64,000 nt of DNA from Micromonospora sp. FIMYZ51 (lineage in GTDB: Bacteria > Actinomycetota > Actinomycetes > Mycobacteriales > Micromonosporaceae), in NCBI RefSeq assembly GCF_038246755.1, contig NZ_CP134706.1:5638501-5702500 (forward strand), written 5' to 3'. Both the position numbers and the translations under genes were made by a program. Each line of letters opens with the position of its first letter. Position 1 is the first letter of the stretch. Under the pieces are notes generated by a model. The model did not search any database and was not told where the DNA came from. It worked only from the letters and a program-made list of their open reading frames with translations. Positions 20,028-28,262 of the stretch are shown piece after piece.

Positions 20028-21004
20028 CTGGTGCCGCCCTGTCGCGCGGCGGCCACCGAGAAGACCGCCTTCTCCAGCGCGTACGCCCGGTCGTCGGAGC
20101 CGCCCTTGACCGCCGCGTTGCACTCGGCCGCCGCCTGCATGGCCCGGACCAGTCCGTCCGGCGTCCAGCCGCGCGCCTGCCGTTGGGCCCGCTCGATCTT
20201 CCACGGCGGCAGGCCGAGACTGCTTGCCAACTGGTAGGGACTGCCCCGACCCGCCGAGGCGACCCGGGCCACGGTGCGGATGCCGTCGGCGAGGGCGTCG
20301 GCGATCGGCACCGGATCGACCCCCACGTGCAGCGCCCAGCGCAGCGCCTCCAGCGCGCCCGGAAGGTCACCGACCATTGTGGCGTCGGCCACGGTGAAGC
20401 CACTCACCTCGACCCGGCCCCGGTAGTAGCGGGCCACGGTGTCGGCACCGATCCGGCCGTCGGTGTCGGCGATCAGCTGCGAGCAGGCCGCCGCGAGTTC
20501 GCGCAGGTCGTTGCCGACCGCCGCGATCAGCGCCTCGGCGGCGTCGTCGGTGCACCGCCCGCCGGCCCGGCGGAACTCGTCGCGGACGAAGGCCACCCGC
20601 TCGCGGTGCCCCTTGAGCTTTGCCGCGGGCAGCACCTGCGCGCCTGCCGACTTCAACCCGTCGGCGAACGCCTTGCCCTTGGCCGCACCGAGGTGCTGCA
20701 CGACGAGCTGCACGTCCGGGTCGGGATTCTTGGCGTACGCCAGCAGCGCGGCGACCAGATCCTTGCGGGCGTCCTGGCCCGACCGGAGCACCAGCAACCG
20801 GCGTCCGCCGAACAGCGACGGGCTGAGCATCTCGTCGATCTCGCCGACGCTGAGCTGCCCCGCGGCGTACTCCCGGACGTCGACGTCCGGATCGGCGGCT
20901 CGGGCGGCGGCGACGGTTTCGGTCACCGCACGCGTGGCGAGCAGCTCCTCGTCACCGAGGACGAGCACAATAGGAGCGGCGCTGGCGGCGATCACGCCGC
21001 CCAT
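20024..21004 (-). CDS. holA: DNA polymerase III subunit delta
   Basis: The clamp-loader delta subunit (326 residues), which opens the beta sliding clamp. The N-terminal domain begins IVLVLGDEELLATRAV, and the C-terminal collar region is typical of actinobacterial HolA. I chose the ATG at 21004 (MGGVIAAS); a longer open frame to 21085 adds 27 unconserved residues. It overlaps the downstream small membrane protein gene and follows comEC by about 120 bp, the standard comEA–comEC–holA order. Confidence 0.92.
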   Translation of the reverse strand: MGGVIAASAAPIVLVLGDEELLATRAVTETVAAARAADPDVDVREYAAGQLSVGEIDEMLSPSLFGGRRLLVLRSGQDARKDLVAALLAYAKNPDPDVQLVVQHLGAAKGKAFADGLKSAGAQVLPAAKLKGHRERVAFVRDEFRRAGGRCTDDAAEALIAAVGNDLRELAAACSQLIADTDGRIGADTVARYYRGRVEVSGFTVADATMVGDLPGALEALRWALHVGVDPVPIADALADGIRTVARVASAGRGSPYQLASSLGLPPWKIERAQRQARGWTPDGLVRAMQAAAECNAAVKGGSDDRAYALEKAVFSVAAARQGGTR

Positions 21005-21123
21005 ATTCGCACGCTCGGTGGCCTGGTCCAGCCCGGTCGACCGCACTGTGCGGGCGGACCCCGCACACAGCGCAAATCCAGACATCTATCTCTTTCTGCC
21101 ACAAATGCTAATCTATTCATCGT

Positions 21124-23496
21124 TTATCCCGACTTCAGATCGACGCCACCGGTCACCACCGCCAGCCCTCCCGGCCCGCGCACCGTCGCCACGTCCCCGT
21201 CGACATCGGTACGCAGCACCCGCGCGCCGTTGCGGGACAGCCGGGCCAGCACCGCCTGGCTGGGATGGCCGTAGGTGTTGCCCGCACCCACCGGCACCAG
21301 CGCCACCGCCGGACGGACCGCGTCCAGAAACGCCGGATCCTGGTACGCCGAGCCGTGGTGGGGCACCTTCAACACGTCGGCACGCAGCCCGTCCGGCGGC
21401 AACCGCTCCCGCAACTCCCGCTGCAACTCGGTCTCGGCGTCCCCGGTGAGCAGAATCCGCACCCCGCCCACGGTGGCCAGCAGCACCAGTGAGTTGTTGT
21501 TCGGATCCGACCTGGTGCCGCGCATCGGGTACGGCGGACCGAGGACCACCAACTCGGCGTCGCCGGCCCGGTAGCGCCACCCGGCCGGTGCCGCCACCAG
21601 CGGGGTACCGTGCGCGGCGGCGGTGGCCCGGACCAGGTCCCGCCCGGTCGCCGGCTCCGGCCACTGCGGAACGAGTACCGTGTCCACCCGTCGACCCCGG
21701 AAGATCCCGGCCACCCCGCCGGTGTGGTCGACGTGGAAGTGGCTTACCACAAGCAGCGGCACCCGACGCACGTCGAGCCGGCGCAGGCAGGCGTCCGCCG
21801 CCGCCGGGTCCGGGCCGGCGTCCACCACCACCGCCCGACCGGCCGCCACCGGCAACACCACCGTGTCGCCCTGACCGACGGCGCAGACGGCGATCACCCA
21901 GCCCGTCGGCGGCCAGCCGGGCGCGAACACCCGGACCGGCAGACTGCCGAGCACCACCGCCAGCGCCAGCACCACCACCAGCCGGCGCAGCACCGGCCGG
22001 CGGACCGCCACCAGCAGGAGCAGGGTCAGCACGGCCAGCAGCAGCGCCCCGAACACCCCGTCGGGCCAGGGCAGGTTGCCGGCCGGCATCCGGGCGCCGT
22101 ACCGGGCGACCAGCACCAGCCACCACGCCGGCCAGTGCGCCAGCCAGGCGACCCACTCGGCACCGGTCGGCCAGACCGGCGACCCGATCGCGGCCAGCAC
22201 ACCCAGCACGGTGGCCGGGGCGATCGCCGGCACCGCGAGCAGGTTGGCCGGCACCGCGACCAGGCTGACCGTCCCCGACAGGCCAGCGATCACCGGAGAA
22301 CAGGCCAACTGCGCGGCGGCCGGCACCGCGAGCGCCTCGGCGGCACCCGGTGGTACGCCCCGCCGCCGCAGACCATCCCGCCACCTGGGCGCGAGCAGCA
22401 GCAGGCCGCCGGTGGCGAACACGGAGAGCGCGAAGCCGGCGTCGCCGGCCAGGTCGGGATCGACAAGCACCAGCACCGCCACCGCAGCGGCCAAGGCCGG
22501 CACCGCCGCCCGGGGTCGGCCCGCGGCCAGCGCGGCGAGCCCGATCGCGCCCATGGTGGCGGCGCGCACCACACTCGGTGACGGCCGGACCAGGATGACG
22601 AAGCCCACCAGGGCCAGTCCACAGAGACCGGCGGCCAGCAACGGACCGGCGCACGCCCAGCGCGCCAACAGCAGCACGGCACCCACGATGATCGCGACGT
22701 TGGAACCGGAAACCGCATTCAGATGCGTCATTCCGGTAGCCCGGAAGTCCTCCTCCACCGGGTCGGGCAGTTGGCTGGTGTCGCCGACGACCAGGCCGGG
22801 CAGCAGCCCACCCGGCTCGTCGGGCAGCGGCGCGCAGGCCCGTTGCAGACCGGCGCGGAGCCGACCGGCGGCCCGTTGCAGGGCCGACGGTGCGCCGAGC
22901 CGCGCGGGCGGCCCGCTGGCGATCAGCACGGCGCCGGTCAGATCGCCGCCGCGCGGTTCCGCCAGCCGCCCGCCGGCCGTGAGCCGTTGCCCGGGCAGCA
23001 ATCCGCGCCAGGCCGGATCGTCGGCGAGCACCAGGATCCGGGCCGGTACGCTGACCCGCTGCCCGGCCGGGCCGTGGACGGTCACCAGCTTGGCGCGCAC
23101 CAGCAGAGTCGGCGGACGGCCGACGATGCCACCGCGTACCGCCCGGGGGTCGTCCCGGACGACCAACTCGACGGTGACCCGGCCGCCCTGTTCGACCAGG
23201 GCACGCAGCGGCTCGGCGTCGCGGACGGCCAGCCGGGACGAGGTGGCCGCGCCACCACAGACGACACCGAGCAGGACCGCCACCGCGATCCAGCCGTAGC
23301 GACGGGTGCGGGTGCCGGGACTCCCGACGACCCCGAGCAGGTGCAGTGCCGCCAGCAGGGCGAGGCCCGCCGCGACGGCGGCCACCAGCAGCGTACGCCG
23401 GGCGTCGAGCTGCAATCCGGCAAGCGCGGTGAGCCAGGCCGCCACGGCCAGCCCGGCCAGCCGAAGGTCAGCCGGTTTCTCGTCGCCCGCCGTCAC
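21124..23496 (-). CDS. comEC: ComEC/Rec2 family DNA internalisation channel
   Basis: A 790-residue multi-pass membrane protein. It has an N-terminal DUF4131/OB-like region, a central competence domain with many transmembrane segments and the motif GMTHLNAVSGSNVAI, and a C-terminal metallo-beta-lactamase domain with HFHVDHTGG and a later PHHGS. In competent bacteria it carries single-stranded DNA across the membrane; competence has not been shown in most actinobacteria that carry it. The GTG start overlaps the comEA stop (GTGA). Confidence 0.95.
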   Translation of the reverse strand: MTAGDEKPADLRLAGLAVAAWLTALAGLQLDARRTLLVAAVAAGLALLAALHLLGVVGSPGTRTRRYGWIAVAVLLGVVCGGAATSSRLAVRDAEPLRALVEQGGRVTVELVVRDDPRAVRGGIVGRPPTLLVRAKLVTVHGPAGQRVSVPARILVLADDPAWRGLLPGQRLTAGGRLAEPRGGDLTGAVLIASGPPARLGAPSALQRAAGRLRAGLQRACAPLPDEPGGLLPGLVVGDTSQLPDPVEEDFRATGMTHLNAVSGSNVAIIVGAVLLLARWACAGPLLAAGLCGLALVGFVILVRPSPSVVRAATMGAIGLAALAAGRPRAAVPALAAAVAVLVLVDPDLAGDAGFALSVFATGGLLLLAPRWRDGLRRRGVPPGAAEALAVPAAAQLACSPVIAGLSGTVSLVAVPANLLAVPAIAPATVLGVLAAIGSPVWPTGAEWVAWLAHWPAWWLVLVARYGARMPAGNLPWPDGVFGALLLAVLTLLLLVAVRRPVLRRLVVVLALAVVLGSLPVRVFAPGWPPTGWVIAVCAVGQGDTVVLPVAAGRAVVVDAGPDPAAADACLRRLDVRRVPLLVVSHFHVDHTGGVAGIFRGRRVDTVLVPQWPEPATGRDLVRATAAAHGTPLVAAPAGWRYRAGDAELVVLGPPYPMRGTRSDPNNNSLVLLATVGGVRILLTGDAETELQRELRERLPPDGLRADVLKVPHHGSAYQDPAFLDAVRPAVALVPVGAGNTYGHPSQAVLARLSRNGARVLRTDVDGDVATVRGPGGLAVVTGGVDLKSG

Positions 23497-24487
23497 ACGG
23501 TCACCAGGTCCTTGAGCTGTTCGTACCGTGCGTCGCCGATGCCGCTGACCTGGCGCAGGTCACCGACGGACCGGAACCCGCCGTGCTGATCGCGGTGCGC
23601 GATGATGCGCTGGGCCAGCACCGGCCCCACCCCGGGCAGCGTCTCCAGTTGGGCCGGGGTCGCGGTGTTGAGGTTGACCCGCCCTCCGGACGCCGGGTCG
23701 CCGGCCGGCGCCGCGCCGGGCTGTGCCGCCCCCGGTGGTGGGGTGGGCGGCGGCACGCCGACCAGGATCAGCTCGCCGTCGGAGACCTTGCGGGCCGGGT
23801 TCAGCATCGCCACGTCCACCCCGGGCAGGGCCCCGCCGGCCGCCTCGACGGCGTCGGCCACCCGCGCCCCGGCCGGTACCCGGACCAGGCCGGGTCGGCG
23901 GACCTTTCCGGCGACCGCGACGACCAGTTCCCCGACGCCGTACTGCCCGCCTCGGCACCGGCCGGGGCCGCCGGGCCGGCACCGACCGGTGCGGCCGGAT
24001 CCGGGCTGACGGCAGCGTCCGTCGCGGCGACGATCGGCTCGACCTGGGGACGCGACCGCCAGGCCCAGCCGGCGGCGGCGAGCACCACCAGTACGGCGAC
24101 CACCGCGAGCGCCCGCACACCCCGCCGGCCCGGATCGAACACACCTGGCCCCGGCAACCGCGACCCCAACGCCATCTCCGGCACCGGCTCGACCTGCACC
24201 GGAGGCGACCCATCGGCACGAAACGGCTCGGGCGGGTCGGATCGCGACTCGGCGGGCCGGAGCGACTCGGGCCGCGCTGGTCGCGGCCCGGCGCCACCCG
24301 CCGGGTCCGAGGCTGCCAGCCGCGGGCGGTCGGCGTGGACGGGCAGGAGCACGGTCGGCCAGGCCAGCCGGGACGGCGACGGCGGCTCGGCCACCGGCAG
24401 CGGCGGTACGTCGCCATCAGCCATCCGGGCACCGGGCATCAGCCGCCGCAGGCGCTCCCGGACCACCGTCTCCTCGTCGTTGGACAC
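23493..24487 (-). pseudogene. comEA: comEA-like DNA-binding protein, interrupted by a frameshift
   Basis: ComEA proteins are membrane-anchored dsDNA receptors for uptake. The 5' frame (24487 down to about 23950) encodes a Pro-rich cytoplasmic part and one transmembrane segment (ALAVVAVLVVLAAAGWAW). The rest is encoded in the -1 frame: a SLBB-type segment (VGELVVAVAGKVRRPGLV) and a C-terminal helix-hairpin-helix pair (VNLNTATPAQLETLPGVGP). The two frames join at the CCC run 23946-23948 (plus strand), where one extra base would restore a single protein of about 330 residues. It may be a true pseudogene, a sequencing error or, less likely, programmed slippage. GTG start; the 3' end overlaps comEC. 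Confidence 0.85.
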
Positions 24488-24630
24488 GGCGCGAGGCTAG
24501 GGCGACGACGGCGGCTTCTGCTTGCCGACAGTGCCCAGGTTGTGGACAACCGGCGGACTGTGGACAACGCCCTGATCATGCTCGTGATGTGCTAGGGCCC
24601 ACCGCGCGGCCGGTTGTCCCGGCTACCTCC

Positions 24631-25398
24631 TCAGTGGGCTTGCGGGTCGAGACCGAGCGCGGCACGTCCGCCGTCCACCGGCAGGGTGACGCCGTTGATG
24701 AAGCTCGCCGCCGGGGAGAGCAGGTACGCCACCGCCTCGGCCACGTCCTGCGGCTGGCCGATCCGGCCCACCGGATGCAGTTGGGCCAGTTCCGCCTCGA
24801 TCCGCCGTACCCGGTCCGGCTCCTGACCCGCGAGGAACGCCTCGTGCCGCTCGGTCGCCACCGAGCCGAGCGCGACCGCGTTGGCCCGGATGCCGTGCCG
24901 GCCGTACTGCACCGCAAGTGCCCGGGTGAGTCCTTCGACGGCGGCCTTGGCGGTGGCGTACGGCAGGCAACCGGGCACCGGGCGGCTGGCCTGGTGGGAC
25001 GAGACGTTCACCACGGCACCGCCGGTGCCGGCGGCGAGGAAGCGGCGGACCGCGGTGGCGGCGCCGACCACGGCGGGGCGCAGGTTGCGGGTGATCAGGT
25101 CGACGACCTCGCCGACCGGGGCGTCGTGCACGGAGGCGTCCCGGAACACCGCGGCGTTGTTGACCCAGCCGATGAGTGGCCCGGCTCGTTCCGCGAGGTC
25201 GGCGGCGCGGGCCGCGACACCCTCGTCGGCGGCGTCGCCGACGAGGGCCACCAGCCGATCGGCCTCGGGATGTTCCGGCACCCAGGCGACCGCCTCCGGA
25301 TCACGCTCGATCACCACGACGGTCGCGCCGTCGGCGAGTAGCCGCGCCACGATTCCCCGGCCGACTCCGCGCCCACCCCCGGTCACCACAAAGGACAT
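24631..25398 (-). CDS. short-chain dehydrogenase/reductase (SDR)
   Basis: A 255-residue NAD(P)-dependent oxidoreductase. The Rossmann motif TGGGRGVGRG is at residues 6-15, followed by NNAA, the catalytic Ser in NVSSHQ and the Y-x3-K pair in PYATAKAAV. The C-terminal GVTLPVDGGRAA is typical of classical SDRs. The substrate is unknown. The ATG follows AGGAGG at good spacing. It lies between comEA and degV on the same strand; no functional link is evident. Confidence 0.92.
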   Translation of the reverse strand: MSFVVTGGGRGVGRGIVARLLADGATVVVIERDPEAVAWVPEHPEADRLVALVGDAADEGVAARAADLAERAGPLIGWVNNAAVFRDASVHDAPVGEVVDLITRNLRPAVVGAATAVRRFLAAGTGGAVVNVSSHQASRPVPGCLPYATAKAAVEGLTRALAVQYGRHGIRANAVALGSVATERHEAFLAGQEPDRVRRIEAELAQLHPVGRIGQPQDVAEAVAYLLSPAASFINGVTLPVDGGRAALGLDPQAH

Positions 25399-25459
25399 CG
25401 GTCCGTACCTCCTGCGAGCCGCAACGAACTGCACGCCCCCATCCTGGCCCCGGCGCACC

Positions 25460-25573
25460 ACCCACCCGGGCGCCGGTGCGGGCCGGCCACCCAAGGCGCA
25501 GGTGCGGGCCGGCCGACACAGGCGCAGGCACAGGTGCGACCCGGCCGACGCAGGCGCAGGTGCGGGCCGGCCG
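25460..25573. repeat. imperfect tandem repeat between SDR and degV genes
   Basis: About four imperfect copies of GCAGGTGCGGGCCGGCC separated by GACACAGGC-like linkers. It ends exactly at the degV stop codon, and the first copies reach back toward the SDR promoter. No gene is visible in the gap. Confidence 0.7.
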
Positions 25574-26422
25574 TCAGCGGCGGCGGTGGATGACCACGCA
25601 GGCGAGGCCCGGGCCGGCGTGGGCGGCGACGGCCGCGCCGGCCTCGGAGACGTACCTGTCGTGCAGCCGGTCACCGAGCCGGATGGTCAGTGCGTCGAGC
25701 AGTTGCTCGGCCCGGTGTGGCGCGGCAAGGTGGTGCACGGCGAGGTCCACCGGTGCGTCTCCGGCGGCCTCGACGGCCAGGTCGATCAGTCGTGCCACGC
25801 CTCGGCTGGCGGTACGCACCTTGTCCCGCAGCACGATGACGCCATCGGGCATGTGCAGGATCGGTTTGACCGAGAGCGCGGTGCCGAGCAGCGCCTCGGC
25901 GGCGTTGATCCGGCCGCCCCGGCGGAGGAACTCAAGCGTGTCGACGTAGAAGAAGATTGTGGTTCGACCGACGGTGTCGACGGCGGCGGCACGTACGCCG
26001 GCCAGGTCGGCACCGTCGGCGGCGGCCCGGGCCGCGGCGATGGCCGGAAAGCCGAGACCCATGCCGCAGGAGCGACTGTCCACCACCCGCACCCGGTCAC
26101 CGAGCTGGGCAGCGGCCAACTCGGCCGCCTCGACCGTGCCGGAGAGACCGGCCGACAGGTGGACGGAGACCACCCCGTCGGCCCCGGCGTCCAGCAACTC
26201 GCGGTACGTGCGGGCGAACTGCTCCGGCGACGGGCGGGAGGTGCTCACCGATACCCGCCGGGCGCTCAGGGCACGGGTGGCGTCCGCCGGGAAGACCTCC
26301 ACCCCCTCCAGCCCCTCGACACCGTTGAGCACCACGGTCAGCGGCACCACGGTCAGCCGGTACGCCGACACCAGCTCGGGTGGAAGGTAGGCGGTGGAAT
26401 CGGTCACGACCGCGACGGGCAT
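25574..26422 (-). CDS. DegV family fatty-acid-binding protein
   Basis: A 282-residue DegV/EDD-fold protein. DegV (FakB-type) proteins bind fatty acids and can present them to a kinase (FakA); no fakA is nearby here. The N-terminus MPVAVVTDSTAYLP and the central HLSAGLSGT motif are diagnostic. The ATG at 26422 gives the conserved start; the longer open frame overlaps the next gene and is rejected. It is commonly found near rsfS and comEA in actinobacteria. Confidence 0.92.
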   Translation of the reverse strand: MPVAVVTDSTAYLPPELVSAYRLTVVPLTVVLNGVEGLEGVEVFPADATRALSARRVSVSTSRPSPEQFARTYRELLDAGADGVVSVHLSAGLSGTVEAAELAAAQLGDRVRVVDSRSCGMGLGFPAIAAARAAADGADLAGVRAAAVDTVGRTTIFFYVDTLEFLRRGGRINAAEALLGTALSVKPILHMPDGVIVLRDKVRTASRGVARLIDLAVEAAGDAPVDLAVHHLAAPHRAEQLLDALTIRLGDRLHDRYVSEAGAAVAAHAGPGLACVVIHRRR

Positions 26423-26450
26423 GCTCGGCACGGTAGCCGATCGCACTGGA

Positions 26451-27101
26451 TCAGCCGTGTTCAGCCATCCCGGGAGTGGCCCGCGCGGTGCCGTCGGTAG
26501 GCATCGGCCCGACGTTGTGGGCCCGCAGGTGCCAGCCGCGCCCGGCATCGTGGCGCAGCTCGGTCCAGTGGCAGTTGCGCAGCGAACCGACCGCGCGCAG
26601 CACGCTGTGCTCCCAGCCGAGCAGGTATCCACAGCCCTGCCGGGCGGCGCCGCCGTGGGTGGCGACGACGATCGTGCCGCCGGCCACCTCGTCGGCGGCC
26701 TCCTGCAACGCGGTGCCGATCCGCTTGCCCAGCTCGTCGAGATGCTCGATGCCGGCCCCCGGGTCCGGGTCACCGGCCCGCCAGCGGGCGTACTCGTCGG
26801 GGTACCGCTCGGTGACCTCGGTGAGCAGCAGGCCCTGCCAGCTGCCGAAGTAGCGTTCGCGCAACCGGGCGTCGGATCGCACCGGCAGGCCGGTCAGCGC
26901 GGCCAACGCGGCGGCGGTGTCGGCGGCGCGGCTCAGGTCACTTGCCACGATGGCGTCCGGCCGCATCGCGGCGAGCAGCGGCGCGGCGGTCCGCGCCTGC
27001 TCGCGGCCGAGGTCGTTCAGGGGTGCGTCGGACTGGCCCTGCACCCGGCTGGCGGCGTTCCAGTCGGTGTTGCCGTGCCGCCAGATGATCAGGCGGGTCA
27101 C
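26451..27101 (-). CDS. histidine phosphatase family protein
   Basis: A 216-residue phosphoglycerate-mutase-like protein. The catalytic motif R8-H9-G10 lies at the N-terminus (WRHGNTDWN), and a second conserved histidine lies in VVATHGGAARQGCG. Such proteins are broad-specificity phosphatases (GpmB-like); the substrate is not known. The GTG start overlaps the rsfS stop (GTGA), and this rsfS–phosphatase pairing is conserved in actinobacteria. Confidence 0.9.
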   Translation of the reverse strand: MTRLIIWRHGNTDWNAASRVQGQSDAPLNDLGREQARTAAPLLAAMRPDAIVASDLSRAADTAAALAALTGLPVRSDARLRERYFGSWQGLLLTEVTERYPDEYARWRAGDPDPGAGIEHLDELGKRIGTALQEAADEVAGGTIVVATHGGAARQGCGYLLGWEHSVLRAVGSLRNCHWTELRHDAGRGWHLRAHNVGPMPTDGTARATPGMAEHG

Positions 27102-27502
27102 TCGCCCGATCCGGCGGCGGCCTCGGCCCGAGCCAGGTCCCGGTCGACGAACGGGATGGTCGGGCAGTCCTTCCAGAGCCGGTCGAGGGCGTAGAACTCG
27201 CGTTCCTCGGTGTGCTGGACGTGCACCACGATGTCGACGTAGTCGAGCAGCACCCAGCGCCCGCCGCGCTCGCCCTCGCGCCGGACCGGCTTCGCCTTCT
27301 CGGGCAGGTCGAGCAGGGCCTCTTCGATGGCATCGACGATGGCCAGCACCTGGCGCTCGTTCGGGGCCGCGGCGAGCACGAACGCGTCGGTGATCGCGAG
27401 CTGGTCGCCCACGTCGATGATGACGATGTCCTGAGCCTTCTTGTCGGCTGCCGCCTGGGCGGCGGTGATCGCCAGCTCGTGAGCGCGTTCGGAAACTGTC
27501 AC
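27098..27502 (-). CDS. rsfS: ribosomal silencing factor RsfS
   Basis: A 134-residue protein that binds L14 and blocks 30S-50S joining in stationary phase or nutrient limitation. The block KAQDIVIIDVGDQLAITDAFVLA and the later WVLLDYVDIVVHV are the family signature. I chose the GTG at 27502 because GGAGA lies just upstream. It follows nadD by 99 bp, the usual order. Confidence 0.95.
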   Translation of the reverse strand: MTVSERAHELAITAAQAAADKKAQDIVIIDVGDQLAITDAFVLAAAPNERQVLAIVDAIEEALLDLPEKAKPVRREGERGGRWVLLDYVDIVVHVQHTEEREFYALDRLWKDCPTIPFVDRDLARAEAAAGSGE

Positions 27503-27601
27503 CGTTCTCCTTCGATCATTCGTGCGATGATTCCAGCCTCTCACACCTGCCGGATTTGCGACCTACCGGTTTTCGCCCAATACCGGGATGAACAGGCCGA
27601 T

Positions 27602-28198
27602 TCACTCCAGATAGAGCCGCCTTTTTGCGATGTACTGCACCACACCGTCCGGCACCAGATACCACAGCGGGGCACCGCGAGCGACCCGCGCCCGGCAGTC
27701 GGTGGACGAGATCGCCATCGCCGGCACCTGGACCAGACTGACCGTGTCGGCCGGCAGGTGGGCGTCGGAGAGTTCGAAGCCGGGCCGGGTCACCCCGATG
27801 AAGTGCGCCAACTCGAAGATCTCGGTGAGGTTCTTCCAGCTCAGGATCTTCTCCATGGCGTCCGCGCCGGTGATGAAGAACAGCTGCGCCTTGGGCCCGT
27901 ACACCTCGTGCAGGTCGCGCAGGGTGTCGACGGTGTAGGTCGGGCCACCCCGGTCGATGTCCACCCGACTGACCTGGAACCGCGGATTGGAGGCGGTGGC
28001 GACCACAGTCATCAGATAGCGGTCCTCGGCCGAGCTGACCGGCATGTCCGCCTTCTGCCACGGTTGACCGGTCGGCACGAAGATCACCTCGTCGAGCCCG
28101 AACCGGTCCGCCACCTCGCTCGCCGCCACCAGGTGCCCGTGATGGATCGGGTCGAAGGTACCGCCCATGATCCCGATCCGCCGGATGTCGTCCACCAC
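27602..28198 (-). CDS. nadD: nicotinate-nucleotide adenylyltransferase
   Basis: Makes deamido-NAD from nicotinate mononucleotide and ATP in NAD biosynthesis. The nucleotidyltransferase motif [11 protein letters not shown] is at residues 12-22, and a C-terminal [11 protein letters not shown] block matches the ISSTxxR signature. The length of 198 residues is normal. The 99 bp between nadD and rsfS are relatively AT-rich and may hold an rsfS promoter. Confidence 0.95.
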   Translation of the reverse strand: MVDDIRRIGIMGGTFDPIHHGHLVAASEVADRFGLDEVIFVPTGQPWQKADMPVSSAEDRYLMTVVATASNPRFQVSRVDIDRGGPTYTVDTLRDLHEVYGPKAQLFFITGADAMEKILSWKNLTEIFELAHFIGVTRPGFELSDAHLPADTVSLVQVPAMAISSTDCRARVARGAPLWYLVPDGVVQYIAKRRLYLE

Positions 28199-28262
28199 CC
28201 CATGATCCTAGAACCCACCCCGGGCCGGGCCGGCACCGTCCGTACCGCCCCGGCCACCGGTG

